64,000 nucleotides of DNA, taken from positions 496,001 through 560,000 of the forward strand of contig JACKHM010000001.1 in assembly GCA_020638995.1 (NCBI GenBank), in the 5' to 3' direction. Both the position numbers and the translations under genes were made by a program. The notes below the pieces were generated by a model. The model was not told the origin of the DNA. It did not search any database and worked only from the letters and a program-made list of their open reading frames with translations. Shown here piece after piece: positions 16,533 to 24,536 of this stretch; positions within the stretch are counted from its first letter, which is position 1; each line of letters begins with the position of its first letter. This stretch comes from Planctomycetaceae bacterium. Its GTDB lineage: Bacteria > Planctomycetota > Planctomycetia > Pirellulales > Pirellulaceae.

Positions 16533-16552
16533 TTCACACTATAGTGTGAAGA
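16533..16552. promoter_or_regulatory. perfect 20-bp palindrome in divergent promoter, likely XRE operator
   Basis: CTTCACACTATAGTGTGAAG reads identically on both strands. It lies between the leftward lipoprotein/DUF4230 operon and the rightward XRE gene, about 30 bases before the latter. This is the classic place for autoregulation by an XRE protein; the central TATAG may also overlap a -10 element. Confidence 0.7.
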
Positions 16553-16583
16553 CGCATTGCGAGTCAATCACTAGCCTCTCTTG

Positions 16584-16790
16584 ATGATCGGAGAGGAAAT
16601 ACGTAAAGCCCGCCAAAACAAAGGGATGACGCAAGAGAAACTCGCGTTCGAAGCGGGGATCTCGCGCAACTACGTCAGCCTGCTGGAATTGAATCAGAAG
16701 TCACCGACCGTCGACGTCTGGCTCCGCATCTGCGACGCCTTGGACGTCTCCGCCGCTGGGATGATCAAGCGAGTCCAGCGGAAACGCTAG
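16584..16790 (+). CDS. XRE-family transcriptional regulator
   Basis: The 68-residue protein is a single helix-turn-helix of the XRE/Cro type: IRKARQNKGMTQEKLAFEAGISRNYVSLLELNQ, then SPTVDVWLRICDALDV. It has no other domain. A TTG one codon earlier is also possible. The palindrome just upstream is its probable operator, so it likely represses itself and the divergent DUF4230 operon. Confidence 0.85.
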   Translation: MIGEEIRKARQNKGMTQEKLAFEAGISRNYVSLLELNQKSPTVDVWLRICDALDVSAAGMIKRVQRKR

Positions 16791-16878
16791 TGAATACTGA
16801 GCCGTTGCAGTCTGGCCAAAGCTGTGCCCTCACCACCGTTCCCTTGGAAAAATCGGCAAGCATCCCATCCTCCAATGC

Positions 16879-18171
16879 TTAGGCCTGATGATTGTAGGCT
16901 TGCCGAACCTCGCGCGGAACGTAGAAATTGACGGACGGTGCAACAACTTGAGTAACCGGACGGAGGCGTTCTAGCAGCGTCGAAATTTCCTTCGGCTCAG
17001 CTCCGTCCAATACTCTGATGGCGTTGATGGAAGTCAGCTCGTCGCCTTCCGGCGGCGTAATGTAAGGCTGCCGGTACTTCGCCTTAATCTGATCCCTAAG
17101 TACATAGTGATCTGGCATGAAGCCGGCCTTGTCAGCGAGCTCCCGAAGCTGGTGCTCCAACCCATCGGCTCCATCCGCATCGATCTGGTCAGATGCGATC
17201 GTGAGTGGGATCGCGACGAAGTGATCTCGATCTAGGAATCTCCTTGCCAAGTCGGCGAGGACCGGATGCTTACCACGCCTCCACGCCGCGATTTGATGAA
17301 GCAAAGTAAACTCTTCGATCGCGAGATAGGCATCTATGTCGGGCTCTTCTGCACCCCAAAACGCCCGGATTTCACCAACGAGTTCGTCCTGGTCGCCGTT
17401 ATCGAACAGTTCCTTTCCAACGCGCCACATCTCTCGCAGCAACATCTCAATGCCGCGCGTGGTCGCATGCATATAGACGTTTTGGTACATGTAATAGCGC
17501 GCAAAGATGTACTCCTCGATCGCGTAAAGCGATTTCTCTCTGGGCCAAGCGAGATCCGTACGGCTATCTTCTTCCCACACTTCCAAGGTATTCAGTAGAC
17601 GGTGGAAATCGAAATGACCGTAACCAGCGCCAGTCATCAGGCTATCGCGACGCAGGTAGTCGAGTCGATCAACGTCGAGCTGACTCGAAACCAGCGTTTG
17701 CATCCAGCGACGATCATCACTGACCTTGCCGGTTATCAGCGCGACGGCTTCGGTAGGTGGCACCTGATGTTTTTCGAGGATCTTACTGATCTGGTGATCC
17801 GGCGACTCGATAATGCGGCAAGTCCAATCTTCGTGGTCGACCCCCAAACAAGGTTCAACAAGATGCGAGAACGGCCCATGCCCAACATCATGCAGGAGAG
17901 CCACTGCCATGACTAAATCCGCCCCGCGTCTGAATCGCTGCTCACCGCGCAGCCGGATAACGCGGTCTGTCGCCATTCGCGCCAGGTGGTAGACACCGAG
18001 CGAGTGAGAAAGGCGGTCGTGTTGAGCACCTGGATAGGTGTAGTGGGTAACCCCCAACTGATGAATTCGCCGAAGTCGCTGGAAGACGGGCGTAGAAATC
18101 AGTTCGAGAGCGCAGGGATCATCCGCCAGCTCGATGTAGTTGTAGAGCGGATCACGAAACATCTTGCCCAT
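16879..18171 (-). CDS. HD-domain phosphohydrolase (YwfO/dNTPase-like)
   Basis: The ATG at 18171, directly after GGAGGCGAC, gives 430 residues. The metal-binding HD set is visible: His in RLSHSLGVYHLARMA, the pair in ALLHDVGHGPFSH, and Asp in QLDVDRLDYLRRD. This is the arrangement of SAMHD1/YwfO-type enzymes that hydrolyse deoxynucleoside triphosphates or related nucleotides. The longer frame upstream overlaps the neighbouring gene and lacks a ribosome site. It is 23 nt downstream of the YwgA-like gene; in Bacillus subtilis ywgA and ywfO are also neighbours. A nucleotide-depletion defence role is possible but unproven. Confidence 0.85.
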   Translation of the reverse strand: MGKMFRDPLYNYIELADDPCALELISTPVFQRLRRIHQLGVTHYTYPGAQHDRLSHSLGVYHLARMATDRVIRLRGEQRFRRGADLVMAVALLHDVGHGPFSHLVEPCLGVDHEDWTCRIIESPDHQISKILEKHQVPPTEAVALITGKVSDDRRWMQTLVSSQLDVDRLDYLRRDSLMTGAGYGHFDFHRLLNTLEVWEEDSRTDLAWPREKSLYAIEEYIFARYYMYQNVYMHATTRGIEMLLREMWRVGKELFDNGDQDELVGEIRAFWGAEEPDIDAYLAIEEFTLLHQIAAWRRGKHPVLADLARRFLDRDHFVAIPLTIASDQIDADGADGLEHQLRELADKAGFMPDHYVLRDQIKAKYRQPYITPPEGDELTSINAIRVLDGAEPKEISTLLERLRPVTQVVAPSVNFYVPREVRQAYNHQA

Positions 18172-18194
18172 GTCGCCTCCGATAAGCGATCGTG

Positions 18195-18713
18195 CTAAGC
18201 GACGAGTGATCGGACAAATGCAAACGCCTTTTGGACATCCGCGTCTTCCGGTGCGCGACTCTTCACGACACAAGCTGCCTGAATTGCTTCATTCCAGTCG
18301 CCGGATTTTCGCTGGAAATAGGCGATCGTAGAACCTAACTCCAACGTCCAAAGGTCTTCTTTAGCGAGGCGTTTTATCAGTTCTGACCGCACCGCCAACT
18401 CATGCTCCGCTGATTGGAAACGAGGCTCTGTTGCCAGATCCTGCAATTGGCTGCGTGCGTTTGGCGACATCGAATACCGATATGCCTTTGCCTGGCCAAG
18501 TTGGTCCTCGCGTTCCTCGACCAAGTTGCCTCTTGTCATCAGAGTCACTTCGTTGGCCAAGTCGAACGAGTACGGGCCGTAGTGGTGGATGACAAAATCA
18601 TAATCAAGTTGCAGCCCATTGCACTGCAACAGAAATGCCATCTTTTGCATTCGCTTGCGTCCGTCGACTCCGCCCGCGATGTCGAGGATTCTCAAGAGCT
18701 GGTACCGACTCAT
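18195..18713 (-). CDS. YwgA-like protein
   Basis: The 172-residue soluble protein has the YwgA/COG3432 pattern: MSRYQLLRILDIAGGV, GRKRMQKMAFLLQCNG and FVIHHYGPYSFDLANEV, which is also close to the SocA/Panacea-type antitoxin fold. It is the first gene of a two-gene operon with the HD phosphohydrolase. Its role may be to hold the HD enzyme inactive or to sense a signal; this is inferred from pairing and the related fold. Confidence 0.65.
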   Translation of the reverse strand: MSRYQLLRILDIAGGVDGRKRMQKMAFLLQCNGLQLDYDFVIHHYGPYSFDLANEVTLMTRGNLVEEREDQLGQAKAYRYSMSPNARSQLQDLATEPRFQSAEHELAVRSELIKRLAKEDLWTLELGSTIAYFQRKSGDWNEAIQAACVVKSRAPEDADVQKAFAFVRSLVA

Positions 18714-18858
18714 ATTGGATCTCCTTATCCGCTCGTGCCCGAAGTGTACCCGCGTGCACTGCCTTCGTCAATTTGGCCTTCAATGCTAGCCTTGAATACC
18801 TATCTGCCGCTATCGATACGTACAATACGACGGGAATCGGCAAGCAGGTTGGGCAGTT

Positions 18859-18866
18859 CATTCTGT
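18859..18866. repeat. 8-bp target-site duplication, left copy
   Basis: CATTCTGT immediately outside the left inverted repeat is repeated exactly at 22833-22840 outside the right one, marking the insertion of the element at 18867-22832. Confidence 0.9.
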
Positions 18867-18894
18867 GGTAGTGTCCGAAAGGTGTAGTGCGCTG
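18867..18894 (+). repeat. left terminal inverted repeat
   Basis: The repeat begins GGTAGTGTCC and matches the reverse complement of 22805-22832 at 25 of 28 positions. It ends just before the stop codon of the leftmost passenger gene. Confidence 0.9.
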
Positions 18895-18895
18895 G

Positions 18896-19153
18896 TCAGG
18901 ATGGCACGGCGAGCGAGAATCGCCGCAGTTCAATCACATTCACCTTGGGGATGTGTTCGATGTAACGAAATGTATCGTCATCGACGTATGAGTCCAGCGC
19001 AATAGAAACGGACTCCTCGTCTTCGTGAACGAGGAGTCCGGCGCTTTCAAGTTCAACCCGTGGAACGAATTCGTCTAAGGTGCATTCGCCGCGTTGGTGT
19101 GACGCATCGAACCATCGCACCCAGGCGACATTCTTTGGCTCCGCTTGCGTCAT
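18896..19153 (-). CDS. small acidic hypothetical protein (passenger)
   Basis: The 85-residue acidic product (MTQAEPKNVAWVRWFDASHQRGEC, then LLVHEDEESVSIALDSYVDDD and VNVIELRRFSL) overlaps the upstream 47-residue gene by 4 nt, so the two form an operon. Its stop codon directly adjoins the left inverted repeat. I do not recognise the family. The sequence suggests a small beta-rich soluble protein. Confidence 0.6.
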   Translation of the reverse strand: MTQAEPKNVAWVRWFDASHQRGECTLDEFVPRVELESAGLLVHEDEESVSIALDSYVDDDTFRYIEHIPKVNVIELRRFSLAVPS

Positions 19154-19293
19154 TTAGACTTCTTGGACTTCTCACGCTGCGACAGGGCCGATCCGGCTGC
19201 TGTCTTGGAATTCTTGCCGGTACGACCGTCCTTGAGGACTTTCGACGCTGCGGACGCTGCTGGCTTACTGGTAACTTTCTTTCCACCTGCCAT
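19150..19293 (-). CDS. Lys/Ser/Ala-rich 47-residue protein (passenger)
   Basis: The ATG at 19293 follows TAGGAGCC and gives MAGGKKVTSKPAASAASKVL, then DGRTGKNSKTAAGSALSQ and a basic end. Proteins of this kind recur in mobile regions of several phyla according to my memory, without known function. It is strongly basic and may bind nucleic acid. It is coupled by 4-nt overlap to the 85-residue gene. Confidence 0.6.
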   Translation of the reverse strand: MAGGKKVTSKPAASAASKVLKDGRTGKNSKTAAGSALSQREKSKKSK

Positions 19294-19449
19294 GTCATGG
19301 CTCCTAACTAAGAAACAGAGAAATTGACATGGACGCCATCCGTTGGCTCGGCGGCTGCGATACACACCGACTCACTGATAACATCCGTACATCACTAGAT
19401 TGTCGGGATAAGTACGTTAATGTCAACCTAATCTTTCCGCTTCAGCCTT

Positions 19450-19536
19450 GCGAATGCGGTAGAGCTTGTGATGCTCTCGCATTCGCGATACACATCAAGG
19501 GCTGCCGAGTTGTTATGGCTCGGCAGCCTGTTTCTT
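19450..19536 (+). terminator. two tandem hairpins, second terminator-like
   Basis: The first hairpin has arms 19450-19465 and 19473-19486 (GCGAATGCG...CGCATTCGC with inner AGAGC/GCTCT). The second has perfect arms GGCTGCCGAG (19500-19509) and CTCGGCAGCC (19519-19528), followed by TGTTTCTTT, like a plus-strand terminator. No plus-strand gene reads into it now, so it may be the remains of the parent IS or may insulate the passenger genes from outside transcription. Confidence 0.55.
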
Positions 19537-19910
19537 TAGACGGCCAGCACTTCGTCAAACAGTTCGTCGAAGCTCCAAACGTGCCCAGCCAAGTTCGCCA
19601 TCATGCAGGCGGTCGGGCGCTTCTGTCCCCGCTTGCCACTGTTGTCTGGATCGCGTGTTTGCCAGCAGTAATTGTAGTAGGCGGCGAACATGCCGAAGGC
19701 CGCTTCAAGGTTGTCCAACTACTTCGAGAAGCACAGCGTTAGCCGATTGAGCCGCTTCATAAACACTCGCTGCGTGCCGTTCAATCGCTCGACGTGGCTG
19801 GTGCATATCGTGCGCAGCGATCGTTGCTCTATGCCTCGAATGCCTTCCCGCTTAGACGCGGCCCGCTCTCCATGCGAAGTTAGAAGTGACGCTCTCTTGA
19901 TGGTTCGCAT
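19536..19910 (-). pseudogene. IS1-like transposase C-terminal fragment
   Basis: Reading leftwards, the frame gives TSHVERLNGTQRVFMKRL, then NRLTLCFSK, a TAG stop at 19719, and in the same frame LDNLEAAFGMFAAYYNYCW to ...FDELFDEVLAV. This matches the end of the IS1 InsB-type DDE domain (IERHN...R...SFSKS...HYN). The AAG-like codon has become TAG, and the N-terminal two thirds are missing because the ImmA gene begins at 19976. It is therefore a remnant and not an active transposase. Confidence 0.75.
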
Positions 19911-19975
19911 GCGCGCGGTGGCATTGCACAGAAGGGGCGGATTTGTAAAAATGACTTTACGGAAAAGGAGATCCC

Positions 19976-21112
19976 ATGCAACACTCGATTAAGATGCCAG
20001 CCGTTAGCTGCGTCGCAATGAAGCTGAAGGCGGCACGGATTGCCGCTGGCTTGTCAACTCATGCCGCCGCCGCGCTCGTCGCCAAGCGATTCCCTGGTTT
20101 GCGGCTATCGCATGCGTCAATCGCAAATTACGAAAAATCGGCTGGGGCTCCAGGTGTGGATATTATCGGTGCCTTGGCAATGATCTACGACCGCCAGGTT
20201 ACGTGGTTTTTCGAGCCTGGAATTCCATTGGTGGGAATCAGATATCGCTTCCTTTCATCTAAGACCAGGATCAAAGAGAGGCAACAATTTGAGCACCAGG
20301 CGCAGCATTGGCTAGAAGCGTACATCAGACTCGAAAACCGATTGGCCGATCCACTAGTTCCCAAGTGGAAGAAGCGATTGGATATTTCCGAGTCTGTCTC
20401 GGCGCAGCAGGCGGCGAAGATGGTTCGTGCGAAGTGTCAGCTAAAGGACAGTGAGCCGATCCATAGCGTGATTGAAGTTTTAGAAGCGTTCGGAATCCGC
20501 ACAATGGAGATGCCAACCGAACTTGCTATCGACGGCTTTGCCGCGCGGCTGGGAGATGAGTCAGTCGTGATACTGAATCCGTCGTCGGCGAATGACCGTT
20601 GCCGATTAAACGCCGGCCACGAACTTGGGCACGTCCTGTTTGGCGATTGTGATTCCGGCCAGCCGACGACTAAAGAAATGGACAACAGGGCGTTCGAGTT
20701 CGCGTCCTACTTACTTATCCCGCCGTCGCAACTCCGAGAAGCGTTTAAGGGACGCTCTGCCGTCAAGCTTGTGCAAGCAAAGGAGAAGTACGGAATATCG
20801 ATGGCTGCGATGATCTTCCGAGCGGAGAAACAGGGGGTTATTGACGCTCAAACAACCAAGAAGCTATGGATACAATTCAGTCGTCGCGGGTGGAGGGCCA
20901 ACGAACCAGGCAAAGTCAGAGCTGATCGGGCAATTCGTTTCGAGCGACTCTTGGATCAAGCTTTAGCAGAGAAGAAACTTACCTGGAATGACGCTTCTGA
21001 GGTCACCGGAATTAAACAAGCCGATTTGAAACGACGTCGCGATCTGGCAATGGGTATTACAGAAGAAGAGGAGGAGGAAGGAGAAGCCTCAGTTTTAAGA
21101 ATTCAGCGATAA
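19976..21112 (+). CDS. XRE-ImmA/IrrE family metalloprotease (passenger)
   Basis: The 378-residue protein starts 5 bases after AAAAGGAGA. An XRE-type helix-turn-helix occupies about residues 15-75 (KLKAARIAAGLSTHAAAALV...SHASIANYEKSAGAPGVDII). The ImmA/IrrE zinc-protease domain follows, with NAGHELGHVLFG at about 211-222 and a downstream EFASYLLIP segment supplying the third ligand region. Such proteins cleave repressors in response to stress or infection and so switch mobile elements on. The C-terminal 100 residues are helical and end in a Glu-rich stretch (EEEEEEGEAS). A terminator follows directly. Its target might be its own HTH partner or the product of a neighbouring passenger gene. Confidence 0.85.
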   Translation: MQHSIKMPAVSCVAMKLKAARIAAGLSTHAAAALVAKRFPGLRLSHASIANYEKSAGAPGVDIIGALAMIYDRQVTWFFEPGIPLVGIRYRFLSSKTRIKERQQFEHQAQHWLEAYIRLENRLADPLVPKWKKRLDISESVSAQQAAKMVRAKCQLKDSEPIHSVIEVLEAFGIRTMEMPTELAIDGFAARLGDESVVILNPSSANDRCRLNAGHELGHVLFGDCDSGQPTTKEMDNRAFEFASYLLIPPSQLREAFKGRSAVKLVQAKEKYGISMAAMIFRAEKQGVIDAQTTKKLWIQFSRRGWRANEPGKVRADRAIRFERLLDQALAEKKLTWNDASEVTGIKQADLKRRRDLAMGITEEEEEEGEASVLRIQR

Positions 21113-21118
21113 CGTAAA

Positions 21119-21143
21119 GAGGCCGAGCACTCCGCTCGGCCTC
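21119..21143 (+). terminator. terminator after the ImmA gene
   Basis: GAGGCCGAGC (21119-21128) and GCTCGGCCTC (21134-21143) form a perfect 10-bp stem with a 5-base loop right after the ImmA stop. The following TCGTC has few T residues, so termination may be partial or rho-assisted. Confidence 0.65.
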
Positions 21144-21215
21144 TCGTCAACTTAGTACGAATGCATGGTCGCCAAACCTTAGCCGCATTCGCTTTATTCG
21201 TAAGGATCAGTGTAC

Positions 21216-21764
21216 ATGACTTCCAATGACAAGCCAATACGACTTGATGCGCATGATGATGGACTTCTGAGAAACCTCTACGTTCAGCTCGGCATTCCGC
21301 GAGACCAGTACAAGAAACGACCTGAAGACATGAACGTGCTTGAGCGGATGTGGGTAAATCTTTCTGGACGCAACGACAGCGCCCCAGAACTGATTCGATA
21401 CATGCAGAATCAGCAAAAGGCAAAGCGACGGTTAAAGGTGCCTTGGCCAGTGTTCAACGGCGCTCACAAACGAGCGCCATCACTATCTTCCGCATTAGAT
21501 GGCGAGCAAATGGAATCGCTAAAGTCCGCCTACGAAGCGGTCGTCTTGCCATTGGATGTTGGCACTGATGCCGCTGCATGGAATGAAGAGGCGGTGGAGT
21601 CCTTGGCGAGAGAATTTTCGCGGCTAACTGGCATGATTATGCCAGGACTGATTCTGCTTGCGATTGCAGAAGAAAAGAGAAAGCGAGGCGTTTGGTTTAA
21701 GGTTGGTCGGCGCAGGAGTGAAGGATTCGACTTCGGCAGCTTGGATGACGTTGAGGATCTGTGA
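21216..21764 (+). CDS. hypothetical protein, 182 residues (passenger)
   Basis: The ATG at 21216 lies 9 bases after AAGGA; an in-frame GTG two codons earlier is too close to it. The product is soluble and mostly helical (LDAHDDGLLRNLYVQLGI, PEDMNVLERMWVNLSGR, WNEEAVESLAREFSRLTG) and ends SLDDVEDL. I do not recognise a family. It follows the XRE-ImmA gene in the same direction across a terminator and may be its functional partner. Confidence 0.6.
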   Translation: MTSNDKPIRLDAHDDGLLRNLYVQLGIPRDQYKKRPEDMNVLERMWVNLSGRNDSAPELIRYMQNQQKAKRRLKVPWPVFNGAHKRAPSLSSALDGEQMESLKSAYEAVVLPLDVGTDAAAWNEEAVESLAREFSRLTGMIMPGLILLAIAEEKRKRGVWFKVGRRRSEGFDFGSLDDVEDL

Positions 21765-21780
21765 AGCGACACGCTTACAG

Positions 21781-21902
21781 GACGAGGACGGAGCCGAATC
21801 GAGCCGTCAATAAAACGCAAGCGTGAGACGGTTTAACTTTCGGGTTCCAAACCCGTCAGTAAAGGGCCTCCACAACCCAGCTCGGCTCCGCCCTCTCTCG
21901 TC
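21781..21902. other. structured non-coding element, possible small RNA
   Basis: Distant arms pair across the whole 122 bases: GACGAG (21781-21786) with CTCGTC (21897-21902) and GGAGCCGA (21790-21797) with TCGGCTCC (21882-21889). Inside are a nested hairpin (CCGTC...GACGG enclosing ACGC/GCGT) and the hairpin CGGGTT-CCA-AACCCG. No reading frame fits. The layout resembles a folded RNA closed by a long stem, though a cloverleaf does not fit: the T-arm-like hairpin has a 3-base loop and lies far from the closing stem. It sits between two passenger genes of the transposon. Confidence 0.5.
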
Positions 21903-21974
21903 ATAGGATTCTAGCCTTAAAATTCAAAAACACAACTTTAAGATACTACATATTGCACACACCTGGAGGTTGGC

Positions 21975-22409
21975 ATGGATCTTCTCGGAGGAAACAAGAG
22001 CATTTTGAAGTTTAGATTGATCGCGCCGGTAGGTTACATGACAAAGTTCTGGCAGCTATCTAACAAATTGAACGCGACAGAGTGGATGGGTAAGGAACCA
22101 GAATCGTGTCGCATAATTGATTTTCAACAGAAAGAGCCTGTCCATGCCGGCCAAAACGCAGATTTTTCTATCGCAGTCGGTTATCGACCACATGGATGGA
22201 TCAGCGACATGCTAGACGACGGTTCGCGACGATATAACGGCTGGGCGATAGAACCGAGAGACCAAAAGCAAGACGGAACCATGCTCGATGGTAGCGGCAA
22301 TCCGCTGACGGCGGGTGCGGACCCAGTCTATCTTCACTTCAATGTCTTTCACCTTGCAGAGTTCAACGCTTATGACTTCGGTCGCCTTGAGTCTGATTCG
22401 GGCGAGTGA
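21975..22409 (+). CDS. hypothetical protein, 144 residues (passenger)
   Basis: A strong CTGGAGG ribosome site precedes the ATG. The product appears to be a beta-rich soluble protein (LKFRLIAPVGYMTKFWQLSN, ADFSIAVGYRPHGW, PVYLHFNVFHLAEFNAYDFG). No family recognised. Its stop overlaps the GTG of the next gene (GTGA), so the two are co-translated. Confidence 0.65.
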   Translation: MDLLGGNKSILKFRLIAPVGYMTKFWQLSNKLNATEWMGKEPESCRIIDFQQKEPVHAGQNADFSIAVGYRPHGWISDMLDDGSRRYNGWAIEPRDQKQDGTMLDGSGNPLTAGADPVYLHFNVFHLAEFNAYDFGRLESDSGE

Positions 22410-22804
22410 ACGCTAAGCGACCATCCGACTCTACAATGCCACCATGCCAGCGCGCAAGCCAAAATATGAGAATCACCAAAAAGCTTCATGGCAAAAACTA
22501 CTCGTGTGACAACCGGGAATATGACTTTGAACCACAAGGCAACGGAGTCATTGCCTATGTAGGCGGGAATTGGTGGATGCCGCCGGAACCTTTCCACGGA
22601 TTCGACAAAGACAGCGCTCTATTCGATAGCTTTGAGAATGCTGTATCGGCTGTCAGCACGTATTACGACATTGAATACTTCACTGACGAGGATGAGAACG
22701 GCAGGCTTACTGATGCAATGACGCCTGCCGAATATGCAAAATGGCTAACCAAGCATTTCGCGTCAAATAAACCAAAACGCAAACGCCGGTCACGCGACGC
22801 CTAG
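22406..22804 (+). CDS. hypothetical protein, 132 residues (passenger)
   Basis: With the GTG at 22406 coupled to the previous stop the product has 132 residues; an ATG at 22466 (MRITKKLHGKNYSC) would give a shorter version. A compact domain with DFEPQGNGVIAYVGGNWW and SFENAVSAVSTYYDIEYF ends in a basic tail (KPKRKRRSRDA). The stop codon abuts the right inverted repeat of the transposon. No family recognised. Confidence 0.6.
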   Translation: MNAKRPSDSTMPPCQRASQNMRITKKLHGKNYSCDNREYDFEPQGNGVIAYVGGNWWMPPEPFHGFDKDSALFDSFENAVSAVSTYYDIEYFTDEDENGRLTDAMTPAEYAKWLTKHFASNKPKRKRRSRDA

Positions 22805-22832
22805 CGGCGCGCTACACCTTTAGGACACTACC
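22805..22832 (-). repeat. right terminal inverted repeat
   Basis: Reverse complement begins GGTAGTGTCC and matches the left repeat at 25 of 28 positions. Confidence 0.9.
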
Positions 22833-22840
22833 CATTCTGT
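22833..22840. repeat. 8-bp target-site duplication, right copy
   Basis: CATTCTGT, identical to 18859-18866. Fusing the two flanks reconstructs an uninterrupted empty site. Confidence 0.9.
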
Positions 22841-22985
22841 GAGAAGGTTGACGGTGGAACCTGCTCTTCTAACAATTACACCCCAAACTTCTGGCGTTGG
22901 CAGCCTATTTGCTTTCAAGGATCGCGGCTCGGTAGAATGAAACTCCGACAACAACTCTCGTCAAGGGCTTGAAGGCAGATTCAAC

Positions 22986-24536
22986 TTGAGCGATCACAAA
23001 GTCAAGTCTCCGATAAGCGATGATGACTGGAGATGCTTCACATATCTGACGGCAGACAAGGCGACTCTTTACCGAGCAATCATTGATCTGTTCGCCGTTG
23101 CGAAGAGCGAGTTCGAACTCCACTTGCGGCCTGCGGAAATTCACGGCAAGCTGCAACTGCGTGGGCACCAGGTCGAACTCGCCGAACTAGAAGCGGCATT
23201 GGATCAGCTCGAAGGCTGGGGCAACTTGCAGTCGTATAAAGACAATGCAGATGTTGCGTCCTTGAAAGAATTCTATCGCAAGAAACTGCTGTTCCAGCTG
23301 TCGGCCGAGGGCGAGGCGGCACACGCTGCAACTTTAACGTTTCAAAAACTACTTGGAGAGCAAGCTAAGCTCGACGCCCGGGCGTTGGAGCGGATTGCCG
23401 ATGCAGCGGCTCAATTATGCCGATTGGCAAAGGAAGTTTCGCCAGACAGTGCGATTATCCTGACAACCCTGCGCAGTATCTGCCAAGATGCCGACGAACT
23501 CACGCGGCGCGCCCAATCTTTCTTCCGTTGGCTCCATGAGCAAACCGAATCGGAGCAAGCGGATCTCGCCGTGTTCCTGCGCTACAAGGAGCAACTGATT
23601 GAGTATCTCCAGCAATTCGTAGGCGAACTGATCGCTCGCGGTGCCGAGATCGCCTCGCGATTGCTCGAACTCGACGGGGCCGCCTACACGCGATTGGCGA
23701 AAGCCGCGGCGGAGGAGGAAGTGGGAGAGCCGCGTGCAGGTGAGCCCGAACAGCACAGTGCGGAACTCGAACAATCGAGCGGCCAGTGGTTGGGGAGGCT
23801 GATGGGGTTACAGGGGTGGTTCGTTGGACGCGACGGGCGACCACCGCAATCGGAGCAACTCCGAGCCGCGGCGCGTGCCGCAATTCCACGTTTGTTGCTC
23901 ATTGCCGGTCAGATCAATGAGCGCCTCACAACGCGCAGCAACCGGCAGGCAGACCTGCGGCGATTGGCCGTCTGGTTCGCCACCTCAGACAACGATGGGG
24001 CGGCGCACCAATTGTTTCGTGCGGCTTTTGTTTGTTCGCCTGCGAGACACATGAAGATAGACGTTCAAACACTGGAACAGCGAGACCAACTTGACGTGCG
24101 GCACGATACAAGTTGGCTGGACGCGCCGCCCATTCTGATTGTGCCGCAATTGCGAAATACGGGGCGCTTGCCCGCCGGTTCCGCCAGTCGCCGGATCATT
24201 GATCGCGCGGCGGAGCGAGCTGCCATCAAACGTCGCCTGGACATGGAGTCGAGCCGTGATGAATCGTCACGAGAGACGTTGATCGCGTTGGGCAGAATCC
24301 GACTCTCGGAGGTCGGCGGACTCGATGCCGATACTTTTCACTTGCTGATGGAGTTGATCGAACGAGCAGCCCCCAAACCGGGAGACCGTCGGCAGGTGGA
24401 CGCCAAGAGTCGCGATGGCAACTTGCGAATTACAGTCGCACCTGTTTCGGAACAACCAACGCTGGCGGTCCTCGGCACGGAAGCAGGAGAGTTGCGGACG
24501 CAAGACATGTGGCTGGAGGTGTCGCGTGCCGGCTAG
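22986..24536 (+). CDS. jetA: Wadjet JetA-like protein (DUF2397/TIGR02677)
   Basis: The 516-residue protein begins with a TTG after GAAGG and has the DUF2397 layout: WRCFTYLTADKATLYRAIIDLF, an HLRPAEIH segment, then long helices and a C-terminal winged-helix-like part (LDADTFHLLMELIERA). It corresponds to the kleisin-like subunit of a JetABC condensin complex. Wadjet complexes extrude loops of plasmid DNA and trigger cutting of small circles. It is followed by JetB with an 11-nt overlap. The segment 22841-22985 before it, just outside the transposon, probably holds the promoter, though no clear elements are visible. Confidence 0.85.
   Translation: MSDHKVKSPISDDDWRCFTYLTADKATLYRAIIDLFAVAKSEFELHLRPAEIHGKLQLRGHQVELAELEAALDQLEGWGNLQSYKDNADVASLKEFYRKKLLFQLSAEGEAAHAATLTFQKLLGEQAKLDARALERIADAAAQLCRLAKEVSPDSAIILTTLRSICQDADELTRRAQSFFRWLHEQTESEQADLAVFLRYKEQLIEYLQQFVGELIARGAEIASRLLELDGAAYTRLAKAAAEEEVGEPRAGEPEQHSAELEQSSGQWLGRLMGLQGWFVGRDGRPPQSEQLRAAARAAIPRLLLIAGQINERLTTRSNRQADLRRLAVWFATSDNDGAAHQLFRAAFVCSPARHMKIDVQTLEQRDQLDVRHDTSWLDAPPILIVPQLRNTGRLPAGSASRRIIDRAAERAAIKRRLDMESSRDESSRETLIALGRIRLSEVGGLDADTFHLLMELIERAAPKPGDRRQVDAKSRDGNLRITVAPVSEQPTLAVLGTEAGELRTQDMWLEVSRAG

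Larger units (their letters stand above)
18867..22832. mobile_element. IS1-like passenger transposon (3.97 kb) with broken transposase
   Basis: The 3966-bp element is bounded by 28-bp inverted repeats starting GGTAGTGTCC (25/28 identical) and by a perfect 8-bp direct repeat CATTCTGT. The GG...TG tip and 8-bp duplication fit the IS1 family, as does the transposase remnant inside. Only the C-terminal part of that transposase remains, with a nonsense codon, so the element cannot move by itself; it would need an IS1-type transposase in trans. Passenger genes fill it from repeat to repeat: two small minus-strand genes, an XRE-ImmA protease, an unknown 182-residue protein, a structured intergenic segment and two overlapping unknown genes. 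The outermost genes stop within a few bases of the repeats. This matches the definition of a mobile insertion cassette or transporter IS. Confidence 0.85.

Noticed and set aside
21781..21902. tRNA or tmRNA gene
   Set aside because: The long closing stem and the hairpin CGGGTT-CCA-AACCCG look tRNA-like at first, but the loop has 3 bases instead of 7, and the arm spacing does not make a cloverleaf.
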